Below are positions 35,982 to 44,065 of a stretch of 64,000 nucleotides of DNA, piece by piece (the first letter of the stretch is position 1; each line of letters starts with the position of its first letter). Under the pieces are notes generated by a model. That model was not told where the DNA came from, did no database searches, and worked only from the letters and a program-made list of their open reading frames with translations. A program made the position numbers and the translations under genes. Source of the stretch: Bradyrhizobium cytisi (GTDB lineage: Bacteria; Pseudomonadota; Alphaproteobacteria; Rhizobiales; Xanthobacteraceae); assembly GCF_008123515.1 (NCBI RefSeq), contig NZ_VSSR01000045.1, positions 1-64,000 of the forward strand, read 5' to 3'.

Positions 35982-36131
35982 GTCCGCCATCGCCGGACCA
36001 ACAAAAACGCCGAAAACAACCCCATGCACAGTAGCCGGCCGATCCGGCGGGCGTGCTCGGGTTTCTCGAAAAAGCGTGCTCAGGCAATGGCTTGGGTACG
36101 ATCAGGTCGCAGCCCCGATCGCACCGGCATT

Positions 36132-36812
36132 TCAGGCCCCGACCAGCGCCTTGGCCGTCGGCAGCAGCGTCTGCTGCACCACCAGACCGCGGGCGCGGGC
36201 GTCCATGACGCCGACGGCGCGCAGCGCAAGCAGCGTCACGGTCTGCACCGCATCGCGCATCTTGACGGGATCTTCGAGATTGTCGGGTGCGAGCGGCCCG
36301 ACCAGCGCCTCGTGCAGCGCACCCAGCAGCGCGGTCGCGGCCAACGCGGTGTCCTGCGCCGGCAGATGACCTGCACGCACGGCAGCGTCGATCCGGGCAG
36401 CGATCTCGCCGGCAATCTCACGGCGGCTGGCAAGCCTGGAGGCGCTGACATCGACATCGACAGGCTCGGCCAGGATGCCCCAGGCGAGGCGCCGCTGCGA
36501 CAGCGTATGGACGGCCACCGTAGTCACGGCCGCCGCCAGCGCGGAGGACGGGCCAGGCGCGGCATCGGCCGCGCGCCGGATCGCCGCGAGCTCGTCGCGG
36601 GAGACCTCGGAGATCAATTCGGAGATCAGCTCGGCCTTGGAAGGGAAGTAGCGATAGACGGTGCCGGCCGCGACATTGGCCCGGACCGCGACCGGTGCGA
36701 TCTGCACCGCCGCCATGCCCCCTTCGGCTGCGGCTTCCCTTGCCGCCGCCAGGATGGCGCTGCGTCGAGCCGCAAGGCGCTTAACCACTTGATGCGTTCG
36801 CCGATAGACCAT
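36132..36812 (-). CDS. TetR-family transcriptional regulator
   Basis: This 226-residue repressor has an N-terminal TetR helix-turn-helix (AAREAAAEGGMAAVQIAPVA, then VAAGTVYRYFPSKAELISELI) and a helical ligand-binding domain. The start at 36812 (MVYRRTHQ) puts the DNA-binding domain about 20 residues from the N-terminus; the longer reading has no protein-like composition. A 14-bp palindrome (36896-36909) 84 bp upstream is a likely autoregulatory operator. No target gene is adjacent. Confidence 0.88.
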   Translation of the reverse strand: MVYRRTHQVVKRLAARRSAILAAAREAAAEGGMAAVQIAPVAVRANVAAGTVYRYFPSKAELISELISEVSRDELAAIRRAADAAPGPSSALAAAVTTVAVHTLSQRRLAWGILAEPVDVDVSASRLASRREIAGEIAARIDAAVRAGHLPAQDTALAATALLGALHEALVGPLAPDNLEDPVKMRDAVQTVTLLALRAVGVMDARARGLVVQQTLLPTAKALVGA

Positions 36813-36895
36813 GGCGCGCTTCCTGTCCCACACGCTTGCCGCACGCCCGCGGCCGAACGCTTCGTCACTGCAATTGCAAATCGCCCCGCAAGGAC

Positions 36896-36909
36896 TGAAC
36901 AACTATTCA
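36896..36909. promoter_or_regulatory. Possible TetR operator upstream of its own gene
   Basis: TGAACAACTATTCA is an inverted repeat with TGAAYA half-sites, flanked by a further C/G pair (CTGAA at 36895-36899, TTCAG at 36906-36910). It lies 84 bp upstream of the TetR start in a non-coding gap of about 285 bp, the place and form expected of an autoregulatory TetR site. Binding by this regulator is inference. Confidence 0.45.
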
Positions 36910-37097
36910 GGGGGGATGACAAGAAGCAAATGCGTGATGCCGGTTTTCGCGCTTTCCGGCACAGATTCATGCAACTTTAACTGGCCGCCCTTAGTCCTAC
37001 GGTGTCCATCGGAATCGGCAATGCGCGCCACCAGCGTACTTTCTGCGTCACGCCCCGTTTTCGGAAGAGGCTGCGACCATCAGCTCATGGCGCCTTG

Positions 37098-38738
37098 ATG
37101 CTGCAACGCACGACAACCGCCGCTGACTTGCCCGAAGCCATGTCCATGCCGGCGGCCGGAGGTTTGCTGCGATCATCGATGGCGAACCTGCGCGGCAAGG
37201 CGCTTGTACCCCTCGCCGTTGTCGTCTGCTCGATGCTGGCGGGCGCGATTTACACCTTCGCGATGGGCGAGGATGTCAACTGGGATTGGCAGAACTACCA
37301 CGAATACAATGTCTGGGCCGTGCTCAACGGCCGCTATGGCGTCGATGCGGTGCCGCCGGGCTTTCAAACCTACTTCAATCCGATCGTCTATTTCCCCGTC
37401 TATTACCTTCGGCACTATCTGCCGTCGCCGTATGGGCTGATGATCATCGGCGCAATTCACGGCCTCAACCTCGCGCTCATTTGGCTGTTTGCACGCCTGG
37501 TGCTGGGACGAACCGCGACCTTCGCTGCGATCGCGGCGGCTGTCGCAATCGCGGCCTCGGGTCCGATGACGCTCTCGGAAGTCGGCACGAGCTTTTCCGA
37601 CGTGCTGCTGGCATTGCCCGTGATCGGCGGTTTCCTTCTGATCCTGGTTGCGGATCGCCGGCCCGCAGTCCGCTATCTGCTGGCCGGGCTCCTGATCGGC
37701 GCCGCGGTCGGGCTGAAGCTGACCAATGTCGTCTACGCGATCGGGGCAGCCGCAGCACTGCTCGCCGCCGCCCGTCCGCTTCGGGCGACCATCCTGCTTG
37801 GGCTCGGCGGTATTGTCGGCGCGGCACTCACCGGCGGCGAATGGTGCCTGATCGCCTGGCGCGATACCGGCAATCCGATCTTTCCGCTGTTCAATGCCGT
37901 CTTCCAGTCAGGCGAGGTCGCGGCCGTCAATCTGATGGACGCGCAGTTCATGCCGCACAGCGTGTCCGACGCACTGGCCTATCCGTTCTACTGGCTGATA
38001 GGCGACCACAGAGGCGCGGAGCATCCGTTCCGCGACGCGCGCTTCGCGGTCGTGGCGGTCCTGCTCGTGCTCGGCCTGTTTGTGCGCATGAGGCGCGACA
38101 GCGCGATCCTCACACGACGTGACGTGCAGCTGGTGGTGCTGTTTACAGTCTCGTACCTGGCGTGGCTCGGCCTGTTCTCGATCCAGCGCTATGCGGTCGT
38201 TCTCGAATTGTTGTGCGGCCCGATCATCGTTCTGCTGCTCGCGCGCCTCGCTACGCGCGCGAGGCCGGCATGGCCCGCGACGTCCTCGGCTCCACTGAAC
38301 GCGCTGATGTTGACGGTTGCGGCAGGGATCGCACTGTGGTCGCAGCCGGCGGATTGGTGGCACCGCCCCTGGTCAGAGATCTACCGGCCGAAGATCGCCG
38401 GCGAGCTCGATCAGCCCGCGACCTACTTTATCCTCGGCAAGCCGCTCGCCTATATCGCGCCGCAGCTTCCGCCGCAGTCGCGCTTCTACCTGCTCGCCGA
38501 TATCGGTGTGCCCATCGTCCCCGGCGGCATCTTTGACCAGCGCATCCGCGCCGGGCTGAAGGCTCCCCTGCCCGGCGGTCTCCGCGAATTGCACATGCGC
38601 GGCGAACCGGACCGCAGCGCGCTGCTGGATCGCTACGCGCTTGCCATCGACGCCAGTAGGCCCTGTGTCGCCATCGAGGGCGCCCGCCCCGGCACGATCC
38701 TCGAAAGCTGCCCGCTGATTGAACGGGCCTCGCGTTAG
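37098..38738 (+). CDS. Polytopic membrane protein, GT-C glycosyltransferase-like
   Basis: This protein of about 546 residues has ten or more membrane segments. The first periplasmic loop is rich in acidic and aromatic residues (EDVNWDWQNYHEYNVWAVL), as in GT-C enzymes that transfer sugars from lipid carriers, and a soluble C-terminal part of about 110 residues follows. The start is unsure: ATGs at 37098, 37140 and 37179 are all possible and none has a clear Shine-Dalgarno sequence. No substrate can be named. It is the first of five such proteins in this region. Confidence 0.7.
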   Translation: MLQRTTTAADLPEAMSMPAAGGLLRSSMANLRGKALVPLAVVVCSMLAGAIYTFAMGEDVNWDWQNYHEYNVWAVLNGRYGVDAVPPGFQTYFNPIVYFPVYYLRHYLPSPYGLMIIGAIHGLNLALIWLFARLVLGRTATFAAIAAAVAIAASGPMTLSEVGTSFSDVLLALPVIGGFLLILVADRRPAVRYLLAGLLIGAAVGLKLTNVVYAIGAAAALLAAARPLRATILLGLGGIVGAALTGGEWCLIAWRDTGNPIFPLFNAVFQSGEVAAVNLMDAQFMPHSVSDALAYPFYWLIGDHRGAEHPFRDARFAVVAVLLVLGLFVRMRRDSAILTRRDVQLVVLFTVSYLAWLGLFSIQRYAVVLELLCGPIIVLLLARLATRARPAWPATSSAPLNALMLTVAAGIALWSQPADWWHRPWSEIYRPKIAGELDQPATYFILGKPLAYIAPQLPPQSRFYLLADIGVPIVPGGIFDQRIRAGLKAPLPGGLRELHMRGEPDRSALLDRYALAIDASRPCVAIEGARPGTILESCPLIERASR

Positions 38739-38778
38739 CGTCTCCCGGCAGACCCCGATCGGAGCTTGCCCGGGCTTC

Positions 38779-40008
38779 TCAGTTCGTTGATGTTGCCGCG
38801 AGCTGCATCGATGCAGCCTCGGCAGCCCGCCAGGCTGCGCAGCGGCCGAGGATCAGCCCGAACACGATGAGGATCGCCGGGAAGCCCACCGGCTGCCCGA
38901 GAAACAGGAAGGTCGCAAGCAGCGCGAACACAAGGGCCAAGGCCATCACCTCATGGCGCGCGAAACCTTCATCGAGGCCGGCGCGGATGAGAAAGGCCAC
39001 CGCGATGCCCAGCGCAACCAGATCATACATGAAGAGATAGGGCGTCGTGAGCAGCGTTGCCGCCGCGAGCATCGCCGCCTTCAGCGCGTAGGGCAGCCTG
39101 CTCCGCCACATCACGACCAGCACGACGGCAACCGCGGCCGTCAACACCCACTGGAAGATCCAGCCGAGCTGCTCGGTGCCGCCGACATAGCGCACCAGCG
39201 CGAAGATGCTCTGCATCTTGAACCAGGGTGCCCGTCCTTCGGTCAGGAAGGCCTGCGAGAACATCGGAATCCAGTGGAAGAAGGCCTGCCAGCTTTCGGT
39301 CCCGAATGCGAGCCAGGATGCCCCCGCGATCGTCACGGTGACGATGGCGGCGGTGAAAAGCACCGTCCATTCGGCGGCGGCGATCAGCACCAGTGGAAAC
39401 AGCAATCCGTATTGGGGTTTGTAGCTCAGAAGGCCCAAGCAGATTCCAGCCAGCACCGGCCGCGTCGGCAGCAGATAAAGCATGCCGCCGATCAGGGACG
39501 CCGTGAGGAAACCGTTCTGCCCGACCAGGATGTTGATGAAGGCGGCGGGAAATCCAATCGCAAGCACCAAGCCCGCGTTGCGCCCGATGATGGCGCGCAT
39601 GACGGCGAGATAGGGCACCATGCTGAACGCGGCCCAGCCGATGAAAGCCACCGCATAGGGAAACTGCGCGAGGAGAGAGGCGACGAACAGGAAAGGCGGT
39701 GGATAGTGCCAGGCGAAATGGCCGACAAAATCCTGCTTGAGCAGCGCCAGCTCAACCTGCTTCTGGATGTCCCAATCCCAGGCCTGCGCGGGATGGCCCT
39801 CGAGCGCCAGTTTTCCGGCCGCCCACACATTGACGAAGTCCGTCGGGATGCCGCGGCCGTCCGCGCCGAAGATCCACACATGCGTGAGATAGGCCGTCGG
39901 AAAATACGCCAGCGTGACAATCGCCAGCACGAAGGAGATGTTGAGGAGCGTCGCAGGGAGTACGCCGTGACGAGCAACAGCAGGCGGGGCGGACGAGGCT
40001 TCGGCCAT
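38779..40008 (-). CDS. Glycosyltransferase family 87-like (DUF2029) membrane protein
   Basis: This 409-residue protein has about ten membrane helices and the GT87 marks: an acidic residue in the first loop (GRGIPTDFVNVWAAGKLALEG), the WHYPPPFL segment and LSYKPQYGLLFPLVL in the middle. Family members such as mycobacterial PimE transfer mannose from polyprenyl phosphate. The start at 40008 (MAEASSAPPAV) is taken since the longer frame has an unlikely N-terminus. It is convergent with the preceding GT-C gene, 40 nt apart, and lies downstream of the pilin terminator. Confidence 0.8.
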   Translation of the reverse strand: MAEASSAPPAVARHGVLPATLLNISFVLAIVTLAYFPTAYLTHVWIFGADGRGIPTDFVNVWAAGKLALEGHPAQAWDWDIQKQVELALLKQDFVGHFAWHYPPPFLFVASLLAQFPYAVAFIGWAAFSMVPYLAVMRAIIGRNAGLVLAIGFPAAFINILVGQNGFLTASLIGGMLYLLPTRPVLAGICLGLLSYKPQYGLLFPLVLIAAAEWTVLFTAAIVTVTIAGASWLAFGTESWQAFFHWIPMFSQAFLTEGRAPWFKMQSIFALVRYVGGTEQLGWIFQWVLTAAVAVVLVVMWRSRLPYALKAAMLAAATLLTTPYLFMYDLVALGIAVAFLIRAGLDEGFARHEVMALALVFALLATFLFLGQPVGFPAILIVFGLILGRCAAWRAAEAASMQLAATSTN

Positions 40009-40123
40009 GCGGCTTCCTTTGACGCAATACGGTAACGCGGATGCGTTCAAGCCATACACCCGAGGGGCTTGAAGGAGGCTTAAGCCTGATTGTCGAATGC
40101 CCGCGCCGATGCTGCGGGCACGC

Positions 40124-40152
40124 AAAAAGAGCCCCGTCGATGACGGGGCTCT
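40124..40152 (-). terminator. Intrinsic terminator after the Flp pilin gene
   Basis: A perfect 11-bp stem (AGAGCCCCGTC with GACGGGGCTCT) closes a three-base loop and, on the minus strand, runs directly into five T. It lies 24 nt past the pilin stop, so the abundant pilin message is cut off before the GT87 gene. Confidence 0.85.
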
Positions 40153-40176
40153 TCGCTATTCCGTTGATCGTCCGGC

Positions 40177-40341
40177 TTACTTGAGGCTGGACGAGATCGA
40201 GCCGAACTTGGCGTTCAGCGTGGTGCCGAGGTTGTTGACGACGGTGATGATCGCCAGCGCGATGCCGGCGGCGATCAGGCCGTATTCGATGGCGGTGGCG
40301 CCGGATTCGTCTTTCACGAAACGCGAAATGAGGTTCTTCAT
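40177..40341 (-). CDS. Flp-family type IVb pilin
   Basis: This 54-residue prepilin has a short basic leader and the Flp processing site: Gly followed by ATAIEYGLIAAGIALA, with Glu at position +5 of the mature protein, then a hydrophobic helix. It should be cleaved by a prepilin peptidase of the Tad system and assemble into adhesive pili. GGAG lies 6 nt upstream of the start at 40341. No tad/cpa gene is near, so the assembly machinery is elsewhere. Confidence 0.92.
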   Translation of the reverse strand: MKNLISRFVKDESGATAIEYGLIAAGIALAIITVVNNLGTTLNAKFGSISSSLK

Positions 40342-40642
40342 AGACTGCTCCAAAGGATACACGTGGCTTCAACTGGTCTGGTCTTTTCGGCTTCCCAGCG
40401 CCGCCCGACCATGGAACCCAACGTAAGGGCAAAGACTTGCGCCGCAGTTAATTCGACTGCGGAAATACGGAACCGTTTGTATGTATTCGCCGATGGTAAA
40501 TCGAAATTGAAAACAATCGGTTAAATTGCCGGGACACAAAGCCGCGCCAAACGCTCCAGTTGCACCGATTTACGGGAAGTTATGACCGCCATGGTCAAAT
40601 GCCGCCCGCTCGGTCAATCCGACAAGAACAAGACGAGGCGGC
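40342..40642. other. Intergenic region upstream of the pilin gene
   Basis: This 301-nt gap holds the divergent promoters of the pilin gene and the GT-C tandem. It has an AT-rich core around 40440-40530, unlike the surrounding sequence, as expected for a promoter region of a strongly expressed gene. I cannot pick out a confident -35/-10 pair and see no further gene. Confidence 0.45.
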
Positions 40643-42133
40643 ATGTCCCTATCCTTCACCAACAGCATTGCGGTGCAGAGCCGCGCGCGGGCGCTGGTGC
40701 CGCTGTGTGTCGGCGCGGGCGCCTATCTCTTCTTCCTCTATATCGGCGACACGCTGCTTCAGGACTCCGACTCGTTCTGGCAGATCAAGATTGGGCAGTG
40801 GATCCTCGATCACCACACCCTGCCCTATACCGACTTCTATTCCTTCACGCGGTCCGGCGAGCCCTGGATCTCGACGTCCTGGCTGTCGCAAATCCTGTTC
40901 GCGGCCTCCTACGCGCAATGGGACTGGGCCGGACCGGTGGTCCTCACCGCGGTCGCGATTGCGGCGTCGGCTGCGATCTTGGTCTATCTCCTCGATGCGC
41001 ATCTCGAAATTCCGCGCTCGGTGCTGTTCGCGATGCTGGCCGTGCTGCTGTCGCTGCACCACATCCTGGCGCGGCCGCACATGCTGGCGCTGCCGGTGAT
41101 GATCGCGTGGGTCGGCATTCTCATGAATGCGGCCGACCGCAAGGTCACGCCGTCCTGGGTCTGGCTGCCGCTGATGTCGCTGTGGGCCAACCTGCATGGC
41201 GGCTTCGTGCTCGGCCTCGCGCTGATCGGCCCGATGGCGATCGAAGCAATCTGGACGCTCGAGTCCGGCAAACAGATACGGCTGCTCGCGCGCTGGTTCC
41301 TGTTCGGCGTCGCCGCGATGCTCGCTGCCTGCGTCACGCCCTATGGCTGGCGCACGCTGCTGGGCGCGACCAACATCCTCAATCTCGGCGAGCTGCTGTC
41401 GGTCATCTCGGAATGGATGCCGGCGAATTTCGCCTCGTTCTCCGCCTTCGAAGGCGCGATCCTCGGCCTCATCGCAATCGGCCTGTTTCGCGGCCTCACG
41501 CTGTCGCCGCCGCGCATCCTGCTGATCCTGCTCTTCACCTGGATGGGGCTCACCCATGTCAGGAGCATCGAGGCCTTTGCCTTCCTGGTGCCGCTGGTGC
41601 TGGCCAAGCCGCTCGGTGAGACATCGCCGCTGCCGCAGATTGACGCGCAAACCAGCGAGAGCTGGGCAGCGCGCTACGTCACCATCACCGGCGCGCTGAT
41701 GATCGCGGCCGCGGCCTGGACCACGACCTCGATCTACATGTCGCATCACCGCTTCACCTTCACGATGGACCAGACTCCGGTCGCCGCCGTCGACCTGCTG
41801 CAGCAACGCAAGGCGCAGCGGATCTTCAACGCCTACCAGTTCGGCGGCTATCTGATCTCCCGCGACATCCCGGTCTTCGTCGACGGCCGCGCCGAACTTT
41901 ATGGCGAGAAGTTCGTGATGGACTTCTTCAAAGGAGTCGAGGCCAAGAAGCTCGATAACCTGACGCGGCTGCTGGAAGAGTACAAGATCGACGCCACGCT
42001 GATGGTCGCCGACAGCCCGGCCGCCCAGGTGCTCGATCATATCATGGGCTGGAAGCGGCTCTATGCCGACAACGTCGCCGTGATCCATGTGCGGGATGGC
42101 GTGGGCGATGCGGCCGCGCCGGCCAGGCCATGA
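40643..42133 (+). CDS. Polytopic membrane protein, GT-C-like (first of a tandem pair)
   Basis: This 496-residue protein has about ten membrane segments, an early loop rich in Asp/His/Trp (DSDSFWQIKIGQWILDHHTLPYTDF is the start of it), and a conserved soluble tail (residues about 390-490) with VDGRAELYGEKF and DSPAAQVLDHI. The closest relative I can see is the gene immediately downstream. The topology suggests a lipid-linked sugar transferase, but no family motif proves it. Its stop overlaps the start of the downstream paralogue (ATGA). Confidence 0.75.
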   Translation: MSLSFTNSIAVQSRARALVPLCVGAGAYLFFLYIGDTLLQDSDSFWQIKIGQWILDHHTLPYTDFYSFTRSGEPWISTSWLSQILFAASYAQWDWAGPVVLTAVAIAASAAILVYLLDAHLEIPRSVLFAMLAVLLSLHHILARPHMLALPVMIAWVGILMNAADRKVTPSWVWLPLMSLWANLHGGFVLGLALIGPMAIEAIWTLESGKQIRLLARWFLFGVAAMLAACVTPYGWRTLLGATNILNLGELLSVISEWMPANFASFSAFEGAILGLIAIGLFRGLTLSPPRILLILLFTWMGLTHVRSIEAFAFLVPLVLAKPLGETSPLPQIDAQTSESWAARYVTITGALMIAAAAWTTTSIYMSHHRFTFTMDQTPVAAVDLLQQRKAQRIFNAYQFGGYLISRDIPVFVDGRAELYGEKFVMDFFKGVEAKKLDNLTRLLEEYKIDATLMVADSPAAQVLDHIMGWKRLYADNVAVIHVRDGVGDAAAPARP

Positions 42134-43611
42134 CCATCGCGGCCAGCCTCCCGATCGCGCGAGCCCGGCGCAATCTGGCGCCGCTGTGCGTCACGGCCGC
42201 GACCTTTCTGCTGTTGCTGGTGAGCGGCGACAGCCTGCTGCACGATCCCGACACGCTCTGGCAGATCAAGGTCGGCGCGTGGATCCTCGACCATCGCGCC
42301 GTGCCCTGGACCGACCTCTATTCGTTGACGCGCCAGGGTGATGTCTGGCTCTCGACCTCATGGCTGTCGCAAGTCTTGTTCGCGGCCACCTATTCGCATT
42401 GGGGATGGGCCGGGCCCGTCGTGCTGACCGCGGCCGCGATCGCGCTGACGATGGGATTGCTGCTGACCTTCCTGCAGCGGCATCTCGAGCTGCCCTATGC
42501 GCTGGTGTTCTGCCTGCTGGCGATGACGCTGGCCGCGCCGCATCTGCTGGCCCGCCCGCACGTGCTCGCATTGCCGGTCATGGTTGCCTGGACCGGCGGC
42601 TTGATGGCTATGGCCGATCGCAGCCGCGCGCCCTCCTTCCTGCTGCTGCCGCTGATGGTCCTGTGGGCCAATCTTCATGGCGGCTTCGTGCTCGGGCTCG
42701 CCTTGATTGGCGCAATCGGCCTCGAAGCGCTCTGGCGCGCGGCGCCGCCGCGCCGGCTGGCGCTTGCGATGCGCTTGGCCGCGTTCGGGCTCGGCGCCCT
42801 GGTGGCGAGCTGCTGCACGCCCTATGGCCTCGACACGCTGCTCGGTGCCGCCCGCATCCTCAGCCTCGGCAAATCCTTCTCCATCATCGCCGAATGGCGT
42901 CCGGCCGATTTCAGCTCGTTCAGCCCGTTCGCGGGCGCGCTGCTCGGCCTGCTCGGTCTCGGCCTCATACGCGGCCTGACCCTATCGCCGCCGCGCGTGC
43001 TGCTGATCCTCGGCGCCACCTGGATGGCGCTGGCGCATGTCCGCAGCATCGAGACCTTTGGCGTGCTGGTGCCTCTGGTGCTGGCGCAGCCGCTGAGCGG
43101 CTGGATCAGGCCCGCGTCGGACGCACCGCGCGGCTTGCGGATGGCTCCCGGCGCCCCGGCGGCGCTGGCCGCGGTGGCCATCGTGCTCGCGACCGCAAGC
43201 GCGACCGCGACCTTTGCGGCGCGTCACACCTTCGAATTCTCCACGGCGCAGACGCCGGTTGCGGCAGTCGATTTGCTGGCTGAGCGCAAGGCCGCGCGCA
43301 TCTTCAACTCCTATGGTTTTGGCGGCTACCTCATCGTCCGCGACATCAGGCCTTTCGTCGACGGACGGTCGGAGCTATATGGCGAAAAATTTCTGATGGA
43401 CTATTTCGCCGCCGAAGATGGCCGCAACGTCTCCGGCCTGCTGCGGATGCTCGACGACAACGGGATCGACGCAACGCTGCTGACGCCGGATTCGCCGGCG
43501 GCCCAGATTCTGGATCACATCAAGGGCTGGAAGCGGGTGTATGGCGACAAGATCGCGGTTGTCCATGTGCGCGACGATACGGAAGGCGCAGCCGCTGTGC
43601 CATCGAAGTGA
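42130..43611 (+). CDS. Polytopic membrane protein, GT-C-like (second of a tandem pair)
   Basis: This 493-residue paralogue of the preceding gene agrees with it along its whole length: the same number of membrane segments, the same loop (HDPDTLWQIKVGAWILDH) and the same C-terminal VDGRSELYGEKF and DSPAAQILDHI motifs. By eye roughly six in ten residues of the tail are identical. The two genes overlap by 4 nt and are therefore co-translated, so a heterodimer or two sequential transfer steps are plausible. Substrate unknown. Confidence 0.75.
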   Translation: MTIAASLPIARARRNLAPLCVTAATFLLLLVSGDSLLHDPDTLWQIKVGAWILDHRAVPWTDLYSLTRQGDVWLSTSWLSQVLFAATYSHWGWAGPVVLTAAAIALTMGLLLTFLQRHLELPYALVFCLLAMTLAAPHLLARPHVLALPVMVAWTGGLMAMADRSRAPSFLLLPLMVLWANLHGGFVLGLALIGAIGLEALWRAAPPRRLALAMRLAAFGLGALVASCCTPYGLDTLLGAARILSLGKSFSIIAEWRPADFSSFSPFAGALLGLLGLGLIRGLTLSPPRVLLILGATWMALAHVRSIETFGVLVPLVLAQPLSGWIRPASDAPRGLRMAPGAPAALAAVAIVLATASATATFAARHTFEFSTAQTPVAAVDLLAERKAARIFNSYGFGGYLIVRDIRPFVDGRSELYGEKFLMDYFAAEDGRNVSGLLRMLDDNGIDATLLTPDSPAAQILDHIKGWKRVYGDKIAVVHVRDDTEGAAAVPSK

Positions 43612-43651
43612 AGACACAGCAGCTCCAGGAGAGCCGGTCATTCATCTTCGA

Positions 43652-43792
43652 TCACGAAAACAGAAAGGTCCCGATCAGCAGGCCCGCAGCGAACGCGAGA
43701 AGCCCCAAGGTGGAGGCTGAAACGATGCGGATGAGGATGCGAACCTGCTCCTCGTACTCCTGTTCTGCGGTCTTGTGGGACTGAGCCGCCAT
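43652..43792 (-). CDS. Small single-span membrane protein
   Basis: This 46-residue protein has a charged N-terminal half (HKTAEQEYEEQVRIL) and one C-terminal membrane helix ending in GTFLFS. I chose the ATG at 43792, as the upstream extension adds nothing protein-like. It converges with the GT-C tandem, 40 nt apart. I do not recognise it. The size, clean helix and charge distribution make it a plausible small membrane protein. Confidence 0.55.
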   Translation of the reverse strand: MAAQSHKTAEQEYEEQVRILIRIVSASTLGLLAFAAGLLIGTFLFS

Positions 43793-44065
43793 TACAACTG
43801 CCCTGCCATCGCCCAGATCGGGCGAATGTACGCGCGAGATTATGGCCAACGCGAGGCAATTTTGGCCCCGCGCGATGCCCTGTTCGTGATGTGGCCGGCA
43901 TTTGTTCTACGGGGAGTATGGTTGAAGCCTCCTTTGAGGTTCGTTCGGCGGACGCTTATCGGACTGAATTTGCCCAGTTTGTGTTTTCGCGTTTTGATTC
44001 AAGCTGTCATGAAGCCGCGCGACCAGCTAGAGGTGCCGGAAGGCCCAATCGCAGAACTGCTCGCA

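Noticed and set aside
35984..36000. Short hairpin GGTCCG/CGGACC after pyruvate kinase
   Set aside because: Six base pairs with no T-run on the plus strand.
34332..36029. Long minus-strand frame (565 codons) opposite pyruvate kinase
   Set aside because: Antisense shadow of a well-conserved enzyme; His/Arg/Asp-rich composition and no motif.
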